From assembly GCF_039555335.1 (NCBI RefSeq), contig NC_092628.1, positions 57,895,547 through 57,959,546 on the forward strand: a DNA stretch of 64,000 nucleotides. Reading direction: 5' to 3'. Positions 54,901 to 63,260 of the stretch are shown piece after piece (the stretch's first letter is position 1; each line of letters begins with the position of its first letter). Both the position numbers and the translations under genes were made by a program. Origin of the DNA: Amphiura filiformis. Taxonomy: Eukaryota > Echinodermata > Ophiuroidea > Amphilepidida > Amphiuridae. A model generated the notes under the pieces. The model saw only the letters and a list, made by a program, of their open reading frames with translations. It searched no databases and was not told the origin of the DNA.

Positions 54901-57620
54901 CCCATTTTATCATCTCATGCATGGCCAAATTAATCTTATATCTTTATGATAATATAGGCATATTTGTTACTTGTATACTTGTCCCTTACCCCGTGTGTAG
55001 CCATCCATTGTCATCCTTTGCTTCTTTAGTTTTTTCTTCATCACCCCAATAATACATTAATACAGAAAAGCCACGAAAATGAAGTTCACCCATGGTATCC
55101 ACTGCAACCATTTGTCCGTTTTCGTCAACAATTTTAACCTGTATCACCATTAATATTAATAAAATAACTGCGATGTTAAAGCGAAACGAAACAATAAGTG
55201 GGCGATTAAAGTAGGAAAGGTTCTTATTCTGATCCAAATAATCTGGTACTCATTTAGAAATATCTTGTCTAGTTTGTAAGCCCCCTCGTCTTTGTTCATG
55301 GTGTCACGCCCCCTGCTTCTGATCCAAATTGCTTCTTTCAACCAACGTGTTGTTTTGTCAGCTTCTTAGTCAATCATCAACAGATTACTTATAAAGACTT
55401 ATACAGCTTCTTATTATCTAAATCGTTATATGCTTATACTTCTTTCTTCTAATCGTTCGTTCAAGCAACTATAGTTTGATCAGCTCGTAATCGGCGGGAA
55501 TTGTTAGGCTTTTACCACTACGCCGAAAAGTAGACCCACGTTGAAAATGACATAGTTGACCTGTCTGGTCTACATTGTGCGTTTAAAAGAAAGTAGATAA
55601 AATCATAGGACTTTAATAACTTTTATGATACTTCTTGACAGATGTCACAAGACAATTCTCAAAATAAAATATATTAATATTAATCCGCGATGTCACAAGG
55701 CCCGCCGATTACAAACTGATCAAACTATAGCAACCCACCTCCGTTCCTCCAATGGGGTACAAGGCGCCACTTTCCAGAACATGTGGCGGATCAAGAGGAT
55801 GATTAAAATGTGTCCCCAGCATTTCAGTCATGCCGTAACAGTTCTATGGGGAATACAGCGAAAATATGACGCAGGTGAGAAAAAAAAGATTGCTTTAATA
55901 CATACATTTTAATTTTAAAGTCTTTGTAAATAAATATCGATCTATTTTTGGAGGTATTGTTCTATTGCTGTATAACTGTAAACATTTTGTCGTATAAAGC
56001 AACTCGTTGTTGTGCTGAATTTTAAACTCAACATGTAATCGTGAGTGCGCGCTGGTTTGAATCCGAACGGTCTCATTTTTCTCTCCTTTAATATTATAGT
56101 ACCAGTTTGTCTGAGCTTCACTTTATGAATTAAAATAATGGTATAATGCATATCGACTATTTTATATGAGACGATAGTTATATGTATCGAGATATGTTTA
56201 ATAAAGTGTACATCTTTATTTTCTAAATAATTCGTCGCTGTTTTGGCATAGTGTCGTATGACGATTTTTGGGCAAAATGAGTTATATAAACTTTCAAAAT
56301 CTATGAATGAAACTCTATATATTCACAAAGTTTTGAGACCTAAATGTAATTAGTTAATGAGATATGGCACTAATTAGTATGATACGACATGGTTTTTATG
56401 TAAAACCCCCCTAAATCTTCATTCTGTGTTTTGGAATACAGTCGTATCATAGTCGTATCATGATACATCGCCATAGGCCACCGTGTAACTGCAGTTTCCT
56501 ATTGTTTTGGCATACTGTCGTATCACATGGCGTATCATATATTTTTACATAGGTTGTCAAATTGTGCATATTTTGGCATACTGCCGTATGAGTTTGCAGA
56601 TTAATTACTACTAATTAGTGAATGAATAAAAAGTTTGTATTAAGTTGAGAACAAAGACACATATATTATTGATTATATTCTTTGATAATAATAAACATAT
56701 TTTACTTTGGTGCTCTCCAGTGGGTCTTCAAAAATTGGAAAAACTTTAAATGCGATTTTCTCAAAACGGCATTTTTCGTCATACGACAGTATGCCAAAAC
56801 AGCGACGAATTAAAAGGCTGGTGTTCAATGGTATTGCAGGAAGTGGTAAAACTACTTTATTATTGAAAGTTGTAGGTCTGAGGGTGATTCTGTAGCTTAC
56901 CGTAACATACTTGGCTATTTTGCGAGCTTTTCGACGTAGGGCATCGGGAATCACACTACCGCTGAGACAAACTGATTTGTAAAGAAATATATATTATACT
57001 GGCAAGTAAATCTGGCAGTTTTGGAAATGATAAACTATTCTGTTACTATAATAAACATTACATGAAATTTAAAGATACTTTCACAAATTTGTCACGAAAA
57101 AAACAAACAAAATATATAGGCCTGATGTCAACTTGGCAACTTGTTAAAATTTGTAGTGAATACCAAGGCTCGAAATTAATTGTTTAAACGTTAAACTTAA
57201 ACAAGCAATTAGAATAAACAGATGTTTATAGAATATCAAAGTACAATAATAATGCTAATAATAATAATGCTAATAATAATAAAGGAGTATTTCGTGATCC
57301 TAGCATCCTCTTTTTATGACATTTTGTCAGTACATATCCACACAAAAAAGCATATTCCCCAAATTTCAGTTGATTCCGATTTTGCGTTTGCGAGTTATGC
57401 ATGATCATGTGTATTACACTGCTCCATAGACAATACGTTGTAATTTCGTCCTGGTATACCAGAACGAAAATCAAATTTCACGATATCTTTGCTAAACGAA
57501 TTAATCTGCAAGAAATTTTTTGTACATAAACATTATGTAGCCAGAGGTTTCCAGTGATATAAAAATCTCAACTTTTTTTGAGAAAAGTGGGGGATGAGGC
57601 TGTGGATCACGAAATGCCCT

Positions 57621-57698
<78 letters not shown>

Positions 57699-60013
57699 GT
57701 AATAATGTTTAATCTTACTTGTTCGAATATGAGAAAAGTCGTAACTATCAATATCAGGCATATTGACTAAGTCACTGATTTGATGAATAAAAAATAGTCC
57801 ATCTGTTACTCTAAAAATGAAAGTAAGAAAATGGTATGTATTATGACAATATAACAAATGAAATAGACTTTCAAAACCAATTAGTAGAAGTCATTTTGAA
57901 GCAGATCCTCTAAAATTATGTCTGGTATTTAAGCCAAAATGTAGAATGCCGGGAACATTTTTTTAATCTTTACCCCACCCTCCCCATAACTGACCCCTGA
58001 TAATGGCATTTTTTGAATGAAAAAATTTGGCAAAAAACAAAGAAAACAGCAGCAGTATTGACGAAGTTGAAGCACCATTATCCCGGATAATTATACTGTG
58101 CGTATTCAAATTACAGATTCATATAATGCCTTCTTTTGTCTTAAACGCAGCTTTCGGCTGAACCACCAGCAGGCTATGTTAGCACATCTATGACAATGCC
58201 TCATTTCAAATGTTTAGTTTTAGGTTTGGTTTTGGTTTTGGTCACGTGGTTTCCTATTGTCCTGCCTAACCACTTGAATCATAAGATATCGAACTCATTG
58301 TTTCTATCTTTTGTTGAAAATTGAACATTTGTGTCAGTCAGTTTCGGTTTTGGTTTCAGTTTCTTATAAGTGGTGTGAGTCGTAAAATTATTTGATTTGA
58401 AGTTACCTACTCTAAGTATACAAAAGAAATGTTTAAATTTCGCAGTGCAATATTCACGAGCAGAGAAGTCGAACAAAGCAGTCTACATTTGAAAGCATTG
58501 ATTTAGTTTGAAAGCATTGACTTGAGACTACTGAAATAGCCTTAGCTTATTTCACTGTGAAAATATATAGACCATCGAAATATTTCCACACACATTACAA
58601 TAAGCACTTGAAAGATTATACACTTAGACACTTCAGTGATATAAACACTATTATACACAACTCTATTTATGTGCATGTCGCATGACGGAAGATCAATATC
58701 ATAGAAAGCTGGTTTAAATTGACTTTTATTCAATTTATTTATTGGAGAAGAGAGAGGGAGAGAGAGAAGAGATCGTCAGGGAAAGAGGGTGTGTGTGGGG
58801 GAAGGGGGGGTAAGGGTAAGGGAGAAAGAGAAACAGAGGGGAGAGAACATTGGAAGTGGGAAGGGAAGGAGGGGAGAGGGGAGCTCAAGAGTGGGTGGAG
58901 TGGAATAATAGGGAAGAGTTGATATCGAGTGTGGGGAGGGGGAGGGAGGAGGATATTTATAGGTGGCGGAGGGAACATAGGTAAGAGGTATGGGTTGTGC
59001 TTTTCGGGGAATTATCTAATTCATCATCAAATCATCTACATCATCATGCAACGTTTATATTTCAGACAAATAAACAAAACACCCCACCCCCTCAATATAT
59101 GCACATGATTTCTACATGTAGGCCTCGTATATAGAACTCGGGTGTAATTATAAGGTGTCATGAAAGTGTGCCACCTACGGAAGAGAGCAACTATCGCCAG
59201 CGTTGATAGATATCCGATAATGAAAATGTTAGCACAATAGGCTATTATATACGTATGGTTATAGGCCATTATACTTTTGGTTATATATACCCTCTTGTGT
59301 CCTCCCAGCACAATAGTGTTATGATTGCAGACCAGTTCATCTCCACTTTTTAATCCCTTGATTTTTGGTTTCTGAACAAAAGAGAAACCAAAACTAATGA
59401 TTTGAAATGAGGGAATGACAAGGTACCAAAATCTGAATTTTGATTATAATACCAATGCGGGACCAATGCAGAAAAGGGTGTCTCCGTTACAAGACTTTTC
59501 CGGTCTGTCGTGAAGAGACTTATTTATTTCTTAGAATTTCATATTGCAGAAACGGGTGGCACGTTCCGAAATGCACTCAGTAAAATTAAGGAAGGCATAT
59601 CTTTTTACAAGATCAAAACGGTTGAAATACCTTTCATCTTGAATAGCTTTGGCCATGACCTTGACATCAAATATTGGGTATAAAACCACCGTAGTACAAC
59701 CTCTTACTAACGGTAGGAATTTGCTGATGTAACATGCCGTTCCTGCAAATGTCATCGTGGTTGCGTAACGGGTAGACTCCTGTAATATACGGTAAAATGA
59801 ATAAGTCAAATTCAACCAAAAGTGTGCAAACCAAACATTGCGATAGTAATAATATTGATATTAAATTATGTTCAAATTACAAAATGACGTTCCTACAATT
59901 ACCCATTGTTGATCGAATCCTTCCACATCACATCTGTATGAAGCTGCAGCATAAGCCACATTCAATAAACCCAGGTGACTATGTAATGCTGCCTTCGGTG
60001 TACCAGTTGTCCC
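51907..60013 (-). CDS. ACSF2: ACSF2-like acyl-CoA synthetase gene, 3' part (12 exons)
   Basis: Adenylate-forming (ANL) enzyme; the family activates fatty acids to acyl-CoA using ATP, and ACSF2 acts in mitochondria. In transcript order: 60013-59903, 59779-59631, 57810-57719, 56971-56901, 55843-55739, 55138-54990, 54548-54494, 54266-54180, 53988-53936, 52813-52756, 52396-52328, 51957-51907. The sum is 1050 nt, i.e. 349 residues plus stop, with no phase break. It starts at GTTGTPK (motif A3), and the roughly 250 upstream residues are not visible. GVPDDRTGEEICAFI and PKYVILVDQFPTTETGK are closest to ACSF2 (GVKDDRMGEEICACI; PKYIVFVTNYP). The P-loop, the A4 histidine segment and the RGGENI loop are altered, so activity is uncertain. 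Confidence 0.85.
51958..52327 (-). other. ACSF2-like last intron
   Basis: A 370-bp intron holding a truncated copy (51984-52052) of the palindromic family at 13875 and 41486 (CAAAATATCTAATTCTTGAT). Confidence 0.75.
52328..52396 (-). CDS. ACSF2: ACSF2-like exon with catalytic lysine motif
   Basis: Minus-strand acceptor TGATTGCAG, donor GTGAGTAT; phase 0 to phase 0. It encodes VYALLMPKYVILVDQFP, then TTETGK. The final lysine (window residue 333) is at the A10 position that in ANL enzymes contacts the adenylate. Confidence 0.93.
52397..52755 (-). other. ACSF2-like intron
   Basis: A 359-bp intron in which nothing was recognised. Confidence 0.85.
52756..52813 (-). CDS. ACSF2: ACSF2-like exon: C-terminal subdomain
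   Basis: Minus-strand acceptor TTTCTATTTCCAG, donor GTAATTTA. The first base completes the split Ile. It encodes LQDGSKVTEDDVKEFCRGK, parallel to LKDGEETTVEEIKAFCKGK in human ACSF2. Confidence 0.94.
53410..53437 (+). repeat. Poly-T run of 28
   Basis: An uninterrupted T tract directly before a repeat fragment, possibly the tail of a retroposed or decayed element on the minus strand. Confidence 0.8.
53446..53635 (+). repeat. Second copy of the TGTGAC element right half
   Basis: It shares GATATCTCAATTTCCAATTT, CAATATCTTCGCTTAGGAAT, GGCGTTGTGGAGCAAAATA and GTCTGTTTTTGACATGA with 32375-32566. It ends ACGCCACATTTCT where the other copy has ACGTCACATATAA. Confidence 0.82.
53636..53815 (+). repeat. 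Dispersed repeat, family B copy 1
   Basis: It shares CAGTGAT(C/A)CCAGC, TTAAAATTGTTTATAAAT, AATTGTCATTT and GAAGTTCAAGCCC-type blocks with 61661-61945. Its AACAGCAGTA(C/T)TGACGAAG part is shared with 58010-58175. Confidence 0.75.
53936..53988 (-). CDS. ACSF2: ACSF2-like exon: GVPDDRTGEE motif
   Basis: Minus-strand acceptor TATATGTAG, donor GTAAGTAT; phase 0 to phase 2. VTGVPDDRTGEEICAFI is the most diagnostic stretch, near-identical in pattern to GVKDDRMGEEICACI of ACSF2. Confidence 0.95.
54180..54266 (-). CDS. ACSF2: ACSF2-like exon: altered A8 loop
   Basis: Minus-strand acceptor ACAATTTGCAG, donor GTGAGTTA; phase 0 to phase 0. It encodes DIIIKEAVSLSPLELEIVL, then YQHQEIAGAV. Family members read D-x-I-I-R-G-G-E-N-I-x-P-x-E-I-E here. 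The frame and the P-x-E-L-E end are kept, but RGGENI is replaced by KEAVSL. Confidence 0.92.
54494..54548 (-). CDS. ACSF2: ACSF2-like exon: GR hinge
   Basis: Minus-strand acceptor TGTTTTGCAG, donor GTTAGCAT. The first base completes Gly of TGD. It encodes DLAKMDAAGYITMLGRIK. The GRxK hinge and the split TGD (A7) motif are conserved. Confidence 0.94.
54549..54989 (-). other. ACSF2-like intron
   Basis: A 441-bp intron in which nothing was recognised. Confidence 0.85.
54990..55138 (-). CDS. ACSF2: ACSF2-like exon: GEL..RG..YWG segment
   Basis: Minus-strand acceptor GGTGATACAG, donor GTAAGGGA; phase 0 to phase 2. VKIVDENGQMVAVDTMGELH, then FRGFSVLMYYWGDEEKTKEA and GWLHTG. This is the A6/A7 region of the ANL fold (GELCIRGYCVMLGYWG in ACSF2). 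Confidence 0.95.
55139..55738 (-). other. ACSF2-like intron filled largely by a MITE
   Basis: The palindromic element at 55470-55730 begins eight bases into the intron from the donor side. Confidence 0.8.
55470..55730. mobile_element. MITE with 30-bp CTATAGTTTGATCAG termini
   Basis: CTATAGTTTGATCAG + CTCGTAATCGGCGGG at the left faces CCCGCCGATTACAAA + CTGATCAAACTATAG at the right, about 28 of 30 complementary. Confidence 0.82.
55739..55843 (-). CDS. ACSF2: ACSF2-like exon: YGMTE motif
   Basis: Minus-strand acceptor GTATTCCCCATAG, donor GTGGGTTG; phase 0 to phase 0. NCYGMTEMLGTHFNHP carries the A5 motif (YGxTE), whose glutamate binds magnesium-ATP. GALYPIGGTE leads into the next exon. Confidence 0.95.
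55844..56900 (-). other. ACSF2-like intron with a MITE
   Basis: The palindromic element at 56228-56811 takes up more than half of this intron. Confidence 0.8.
56228..56811. mobile_element. MITE with AATTCGTCGCTGTTTTGGCA termini and internal repeats
   Basis: Left AATTCGTCGCTGTTTTGGCA + TAGTGTCGTATGACG; right CGTCATACGACAGTA + TGCCAAAACAGCGACGAATT. Variants of TTTTGGCATACTGTCGTAT recur inside near 56429, 56505 and 56571. Confidence 0.83.
56901..56971 (-). CDS. ACSF2: ACSF2-like exon
   Basis: Minus-strand acceptor TTCTTTACAAATCAG, donor GTAAGCTA. ICLSGSVIPDALRRKARKIA, then KYVT. It corresponds to MCGGVIAGSPAPPELIRAII of ACSF2. A nearer AG at 56963-56964 was rejected because it breaks phase with the upstream exon. 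Confidence 0.92.
56972..57718 (-). other. ACSF2-like intron with AAT repeats
   Basis: Holds (AAT)n at 57622-57697 and a smaller (AAT)-rich patch at 57247-57282. The large array starts about 20 bp downstream of the donor of the neighbouring exon. Confidence 0.85.
57622..57697. repeat. (AAT)n microsatellite, about 25 units
   Basis: An uninterrupted trinucleotide array; expected to be length-polymorphic. Confidence 0.95.
57719..57810 (-). CDS. ACSF2: ACSF2-like exon: SDLVNMPDID segment
   Basis: Minus-strand acceptor TTTCATTTTTAG, donor GTAAGATT; the first base completes Arg; phase out 1. VTDGLFFIHQISDLVNMPDI, then DSYDFSHIRT. Matches FVDILNQPDFSSYDISTM in ACSF2. Confidence 0.92.
58010..58175 (+). 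repeat. Dispersed repeat, family B copy 2
   Basis: TTTGGCAAAAAACAAAGAAA, ACAGCAGCAGTATTGACGAA and TATCCCGGATAAT, then CTTTCGGCTGAACCACCAG, match 53750-53815 and 61840-61945 in order. Confidence 0.7.
58744..58965 (+). repeat. Purine-rich GGGAGA tract, about 220 bp
   Basis: Nearly all G and A on the plus strand (GAGAAGAGAGAGGGAGAGAG and similar), so the transcribed minus strand is pyrimidine-rich. Low complexity with no coding value. Confidence 0.9.
59631..59779 (-). CDS. ACSF2: ACSF2-like exon: region of the A4 motif
   Basis: Minus-strand acceptor GTATATTACAG, donor GTATTTCA; phase 0 to phase 2. ESTRYATTMTFAGTACYISK, then FLPLVRGCTTVVLYPIFD and KVMAKAIQDE. It aligns with the ACSF2 stretch containing PLYH and ILASPIFNGKKALEAIS. 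The PxxH histidine is not evident here. Confidence 0.9.
59903..60013 (-). CDS. ACSF2: ACSF2-like first visible exon: ATP P-loop
   Basis: Minus-strand acceptor TATGTCATACTTTCAG, donor GTAATTGT; phase 0 to phase 0. GTTGTPKAALHSHLGLLNVA is the A3 phosphate loop (SGTTGxPKG in the family); the last glycine is Ala. The residues before GTTG must be in an upstream exon that I could not find. Confidence 0.93.
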
Positions 60014-61660
60014 CTGAAAGTATGACATAGGAGATATATTAACAGTAATCATTTTTTGTCATTCCTATAGTTCCTATATATTCATTCTTTAGCGAGTGTT
60101 CCCTGAAATCTTTCATGCTTTTTGCACTCTTTGACATTAACAGATAACATGTGAACCCGTGGACTGTAGGACCGTGCACCTGAGGCTGTAAGTGTAAGCA
60201 CATCGAACAAACGACCATTCAGTCACGAAACAATTCAAACAACAAGCTAAGTTTACCATTTCTATCCTGCAACCACTATTGCGCAACAACTTCTCTTTCA
60301 GATAGGGCAAATACTGTTAACATTACCCCTCACACACACACAGAAAGGCATCGACACGAAACCCTACCCCACCAAACGCACCCCACACTATCCACAAAAC
60401 TACCCACACCTCTATCCACCCCACCAACATACATACATATTGAGCATTTATAAAGCCCTGCTACAGCAAGAGCGTAGCACTACATATATTGAAATATATA
60501 TATAAGCAAAATATATACAGAGCAACACATCAATTAGAATGAATTATACAAATGTGTCTTAAGGGGGTACTACACCCATCTCATTTTTTTTCGGGTTTTT
60601 TGCATTTTGTGAAGAAATGAGAAAAAAAAATTGGACATAGTGGTATGCAAAATGAAGGGCAAATCTTCTCGTTCTATTGGTGGCATCGGTATCAATGTAG
60701 CTTACATGCTTTTGAAGGTAGAAGCCAAAAGGTGTTACATCACGGATGTTTTAAATTCACTTCATTTTGGAAAGCTTGCTATCAACGGATTTCGTTAAAA
60801 TTTTGGATATGTGTTACTAACGCATTAGAGAAATAATGTTGATATGTAAAATGGGAATAAGTGGTTCCTGATGGCTTCATGAACTTGGTGATTTTCAGTG
60901 CTCCACATCTATCAAAAACGAACTGGTTAAAATGCTTCTATTTTCAATGTTGAGCTATACTTTGTATTTTTAACTAGTGACATTATTTCACTGAAACTTA
61001 ATTAAGCCATAGGTAACAGGTTACCACAACCATACTACAGCAATGTTGAAAAAATTGCATTTCTCGTCACCTATACCCACCATATTTCGTAAGTGCGTTA
61101 AGCTTAAATTTGCGATTTTGGTAACTATTTTACCTTTTGTTTTCTAACTCATTTCAACTAGGAACTCCAAAATTGATACAGTGATAGCATATTTTAAGCG
61201 GAGTCATATCATTTGTAACTTACCTATGATTGTCGCTATCCAAGGCAAAAAAATCAAATATTGTGTATATTTCCATAGAGTTCTGCACGATATACGGTAG
61301 CCGAATTTTGACACACGACAATTTTGACAAGTGTTCACCCACAATCCATTGCGTTATACGAGTTGCCGAGTTTTGGTATATATTTAGGTATTTTTAAGAT
61401 CGGAGCCATGGGGAAGGAAAAAACAAATATTAGACAAGCCAAGACGGGCCAGGCCGGGGGCACAGGAATTTGGGAAAATTTGGCAGATCGAAGGGGGGAA
61501 TTTTTGGCTTTGGAATCACGTCACGGGTAGGCCTATGCCTACAGAATAGAAACGCAGTCAAAATCATGAAAAAATTCCTGCACGTTTATCCGGCACGCTC
61601 AGGCCTATAACGTAGGCCCTACGCTCGAATTTAGACATTCCCATCTATACAATTTTAAAG

Positions 61661-61945
61661 GCCTATCCAGTGATACCAGCAAAGTGTGAAAAATTAAAAT
61701 TGTTTATAAATGTCTAAAAGTGAAGGATAAGTCATTTAAATTGTCATTTAATATTTTTGAAATGTATTTGGCATAGGATCCTAACAGCAGTAGGCCAATT
61801 GACAAAGTTGAAGCCCGATATAATGTAGGTGGCCTATCATATGCTTATCCCGGCTAGTAATCAGATTCGTGTAAAATGTCTGATGATTTTTCCCGGGATG
61901 AGATTTTGTCTTTAATACTCAGCGTTTGGCTAAACCACTAATAGG
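61661..61945 (+). repeat. Dispersed repeat, family B copy 3 (longest)
   Basis: Shares the order CCAGTGATACCAGC, TTAAAATTGTTTATAAAT, AATTGTCATTT, TATCCCGG and CGTTTGGCTAAACCACTA with the other copies. It appears to be the most complete copy. Confidence 0.72.
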
Positions 61946-62714
61946 CCTACTATAACAACAAACAGGGACAACAAAGGCGATTATAAAGGCCGGGGAAGGG
62001 GTAAGATTATAAGAAATTCAGTTGGTAGGCCTACACCATTTGGAAATCCCCCAGTGAGCCCCTTATCATGCTTATTTCATCATCTAATATTTTAATTATA
62101 TGACTGCCCCGGGCTATAACCTTTAACTTTCATTTTTCCGTGTTACCTTTAAAATGTAGGCCTACGCCTATTATTTTGCGGAATTGTAGGCCTATACTCG
62201 TGCTTTTCACCGCTGATTAAGTTTATATTATCGCAACTCGCCATCTGGGGTGGTGAATTTCTTTCCCCATGCCAACAAATCTTTGTCCTCCCCACTTTGA
62301 CATGCCAACCCCCCTCTATCGACATAGGCCTACCAAAACATTGTCCCCCTAGGCCTACATGGCAACCGGTATTCAATTTTAGGCAGGCCGAGAAGGGGCA
62401 AGCAAGTTTTGGCACGTAGGCCTATATTATTGCAAAAGCCAAGTATTAATATACTCCTTTAAAATGCCTCTTCTGGCACAAAAGAAATACTGGTAGCAGA
62501 GTGATGCCACGTGCACATGTGCATTGACATTGGCCAATATCTATGGGGTGTAATAGGTCTACTATTATTTATTATTCACTTTTTCTACTCACTTTATTAG
62601 GGCCTACCATTTAAAATGTCTAAAATTGCGGAATTGTTAAAATGTCTTAATTTGCGGAAATGAGCAAATTTCTCATACGTCCAGTGCCGTACATAAGGGG
62701 GAAATGGGGAAGCT

Positions 62715-62904
62715 AACCCCCCCCCCCCTTTGGATGCGGTCGCCCTGAAGAATTTTACTAGGGTCTTTTTTGTACTTTTGAGCCTATTTTGTTTCGTTAA
62801 AGATTTCCCCCTTGAATGAGGGTTTCCCCTTTCACTCCTTTGCCCCCCCCCCCCTTAAAAAGTCCTAGCTACGCCCATGATCCCCCATGACGCCACTTCA
62901 CGGG
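62715..62904. repeat. Three 12-13-nt C/G homopolymers in 190 bp
   Basis: Twelve Cs near 62717-62728, twelve Cs near 62843-62854 and thirteen Gs near 62902-62914. Such tracts can form quadruplexes and are prone to slippage and assembly error. Confidence 0.85.
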
Positions 62905-63029
62905 GGGGGGGGGGCACAACATACATTTCTGGTGGGTATGCTCCCCCAGAATTTAGTAGGGTCCGGGGACTAATCTCCCGGGGGTGCTGACGGCGTACCG
63001 GGGTAGGCCTACATGCCGAAAAGGGATCA

Positions 63030-63260
63030 TTTTTGGAGCTGCCAATAAATATAAAAGGTGGTCTTTTGGAGCTGCGAATAGTCAAAATTGGGTCTTTCTT
63101 GGCTTTCTGGGTGAATAACGCCTGAAAAAAAAGAGACATGTGAAGAATGATCGAGCGATGTAGGTCTTAGAGCTGAAATTGTCAAGTTTCCGTGTTTACG
63201 TATGCCTGCGCCTGCGCCTATAGCTCTATTTTGGTCACGGGTCTTTTGGAGCTGAGAAAA
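63030..63260 (+). repeat. GGTCTTTTGGAGCTG repeat cluster
   Basis: TTTTTGGAGCTGCCAATAAA, GGTCTTTTGGAGCTGCGAAT and GGTCTTTTGGAGCTGAGAAA occur in direct orientation, with shorter GGGTCTTTC echoes. Irregular spacing indicates a decayed complex repeat. Confidence 0.65.

Larger units (their letters stand above)
57811..59630 (-). other. ACSF2-like intron with purine-rich tract
   Basis: Contains a family B repeat at 58010-58175 and a strongly purine-biased tract at 58744-58965. No exon seen. Confidence 0.8.

Noticed and set aside
57533..57857. Poly-isoleucine and poly-tyrosine frames
   Set aside because: Translation of the (AAT)n microsatellite; only the 57719-57810 exon beside it is real.
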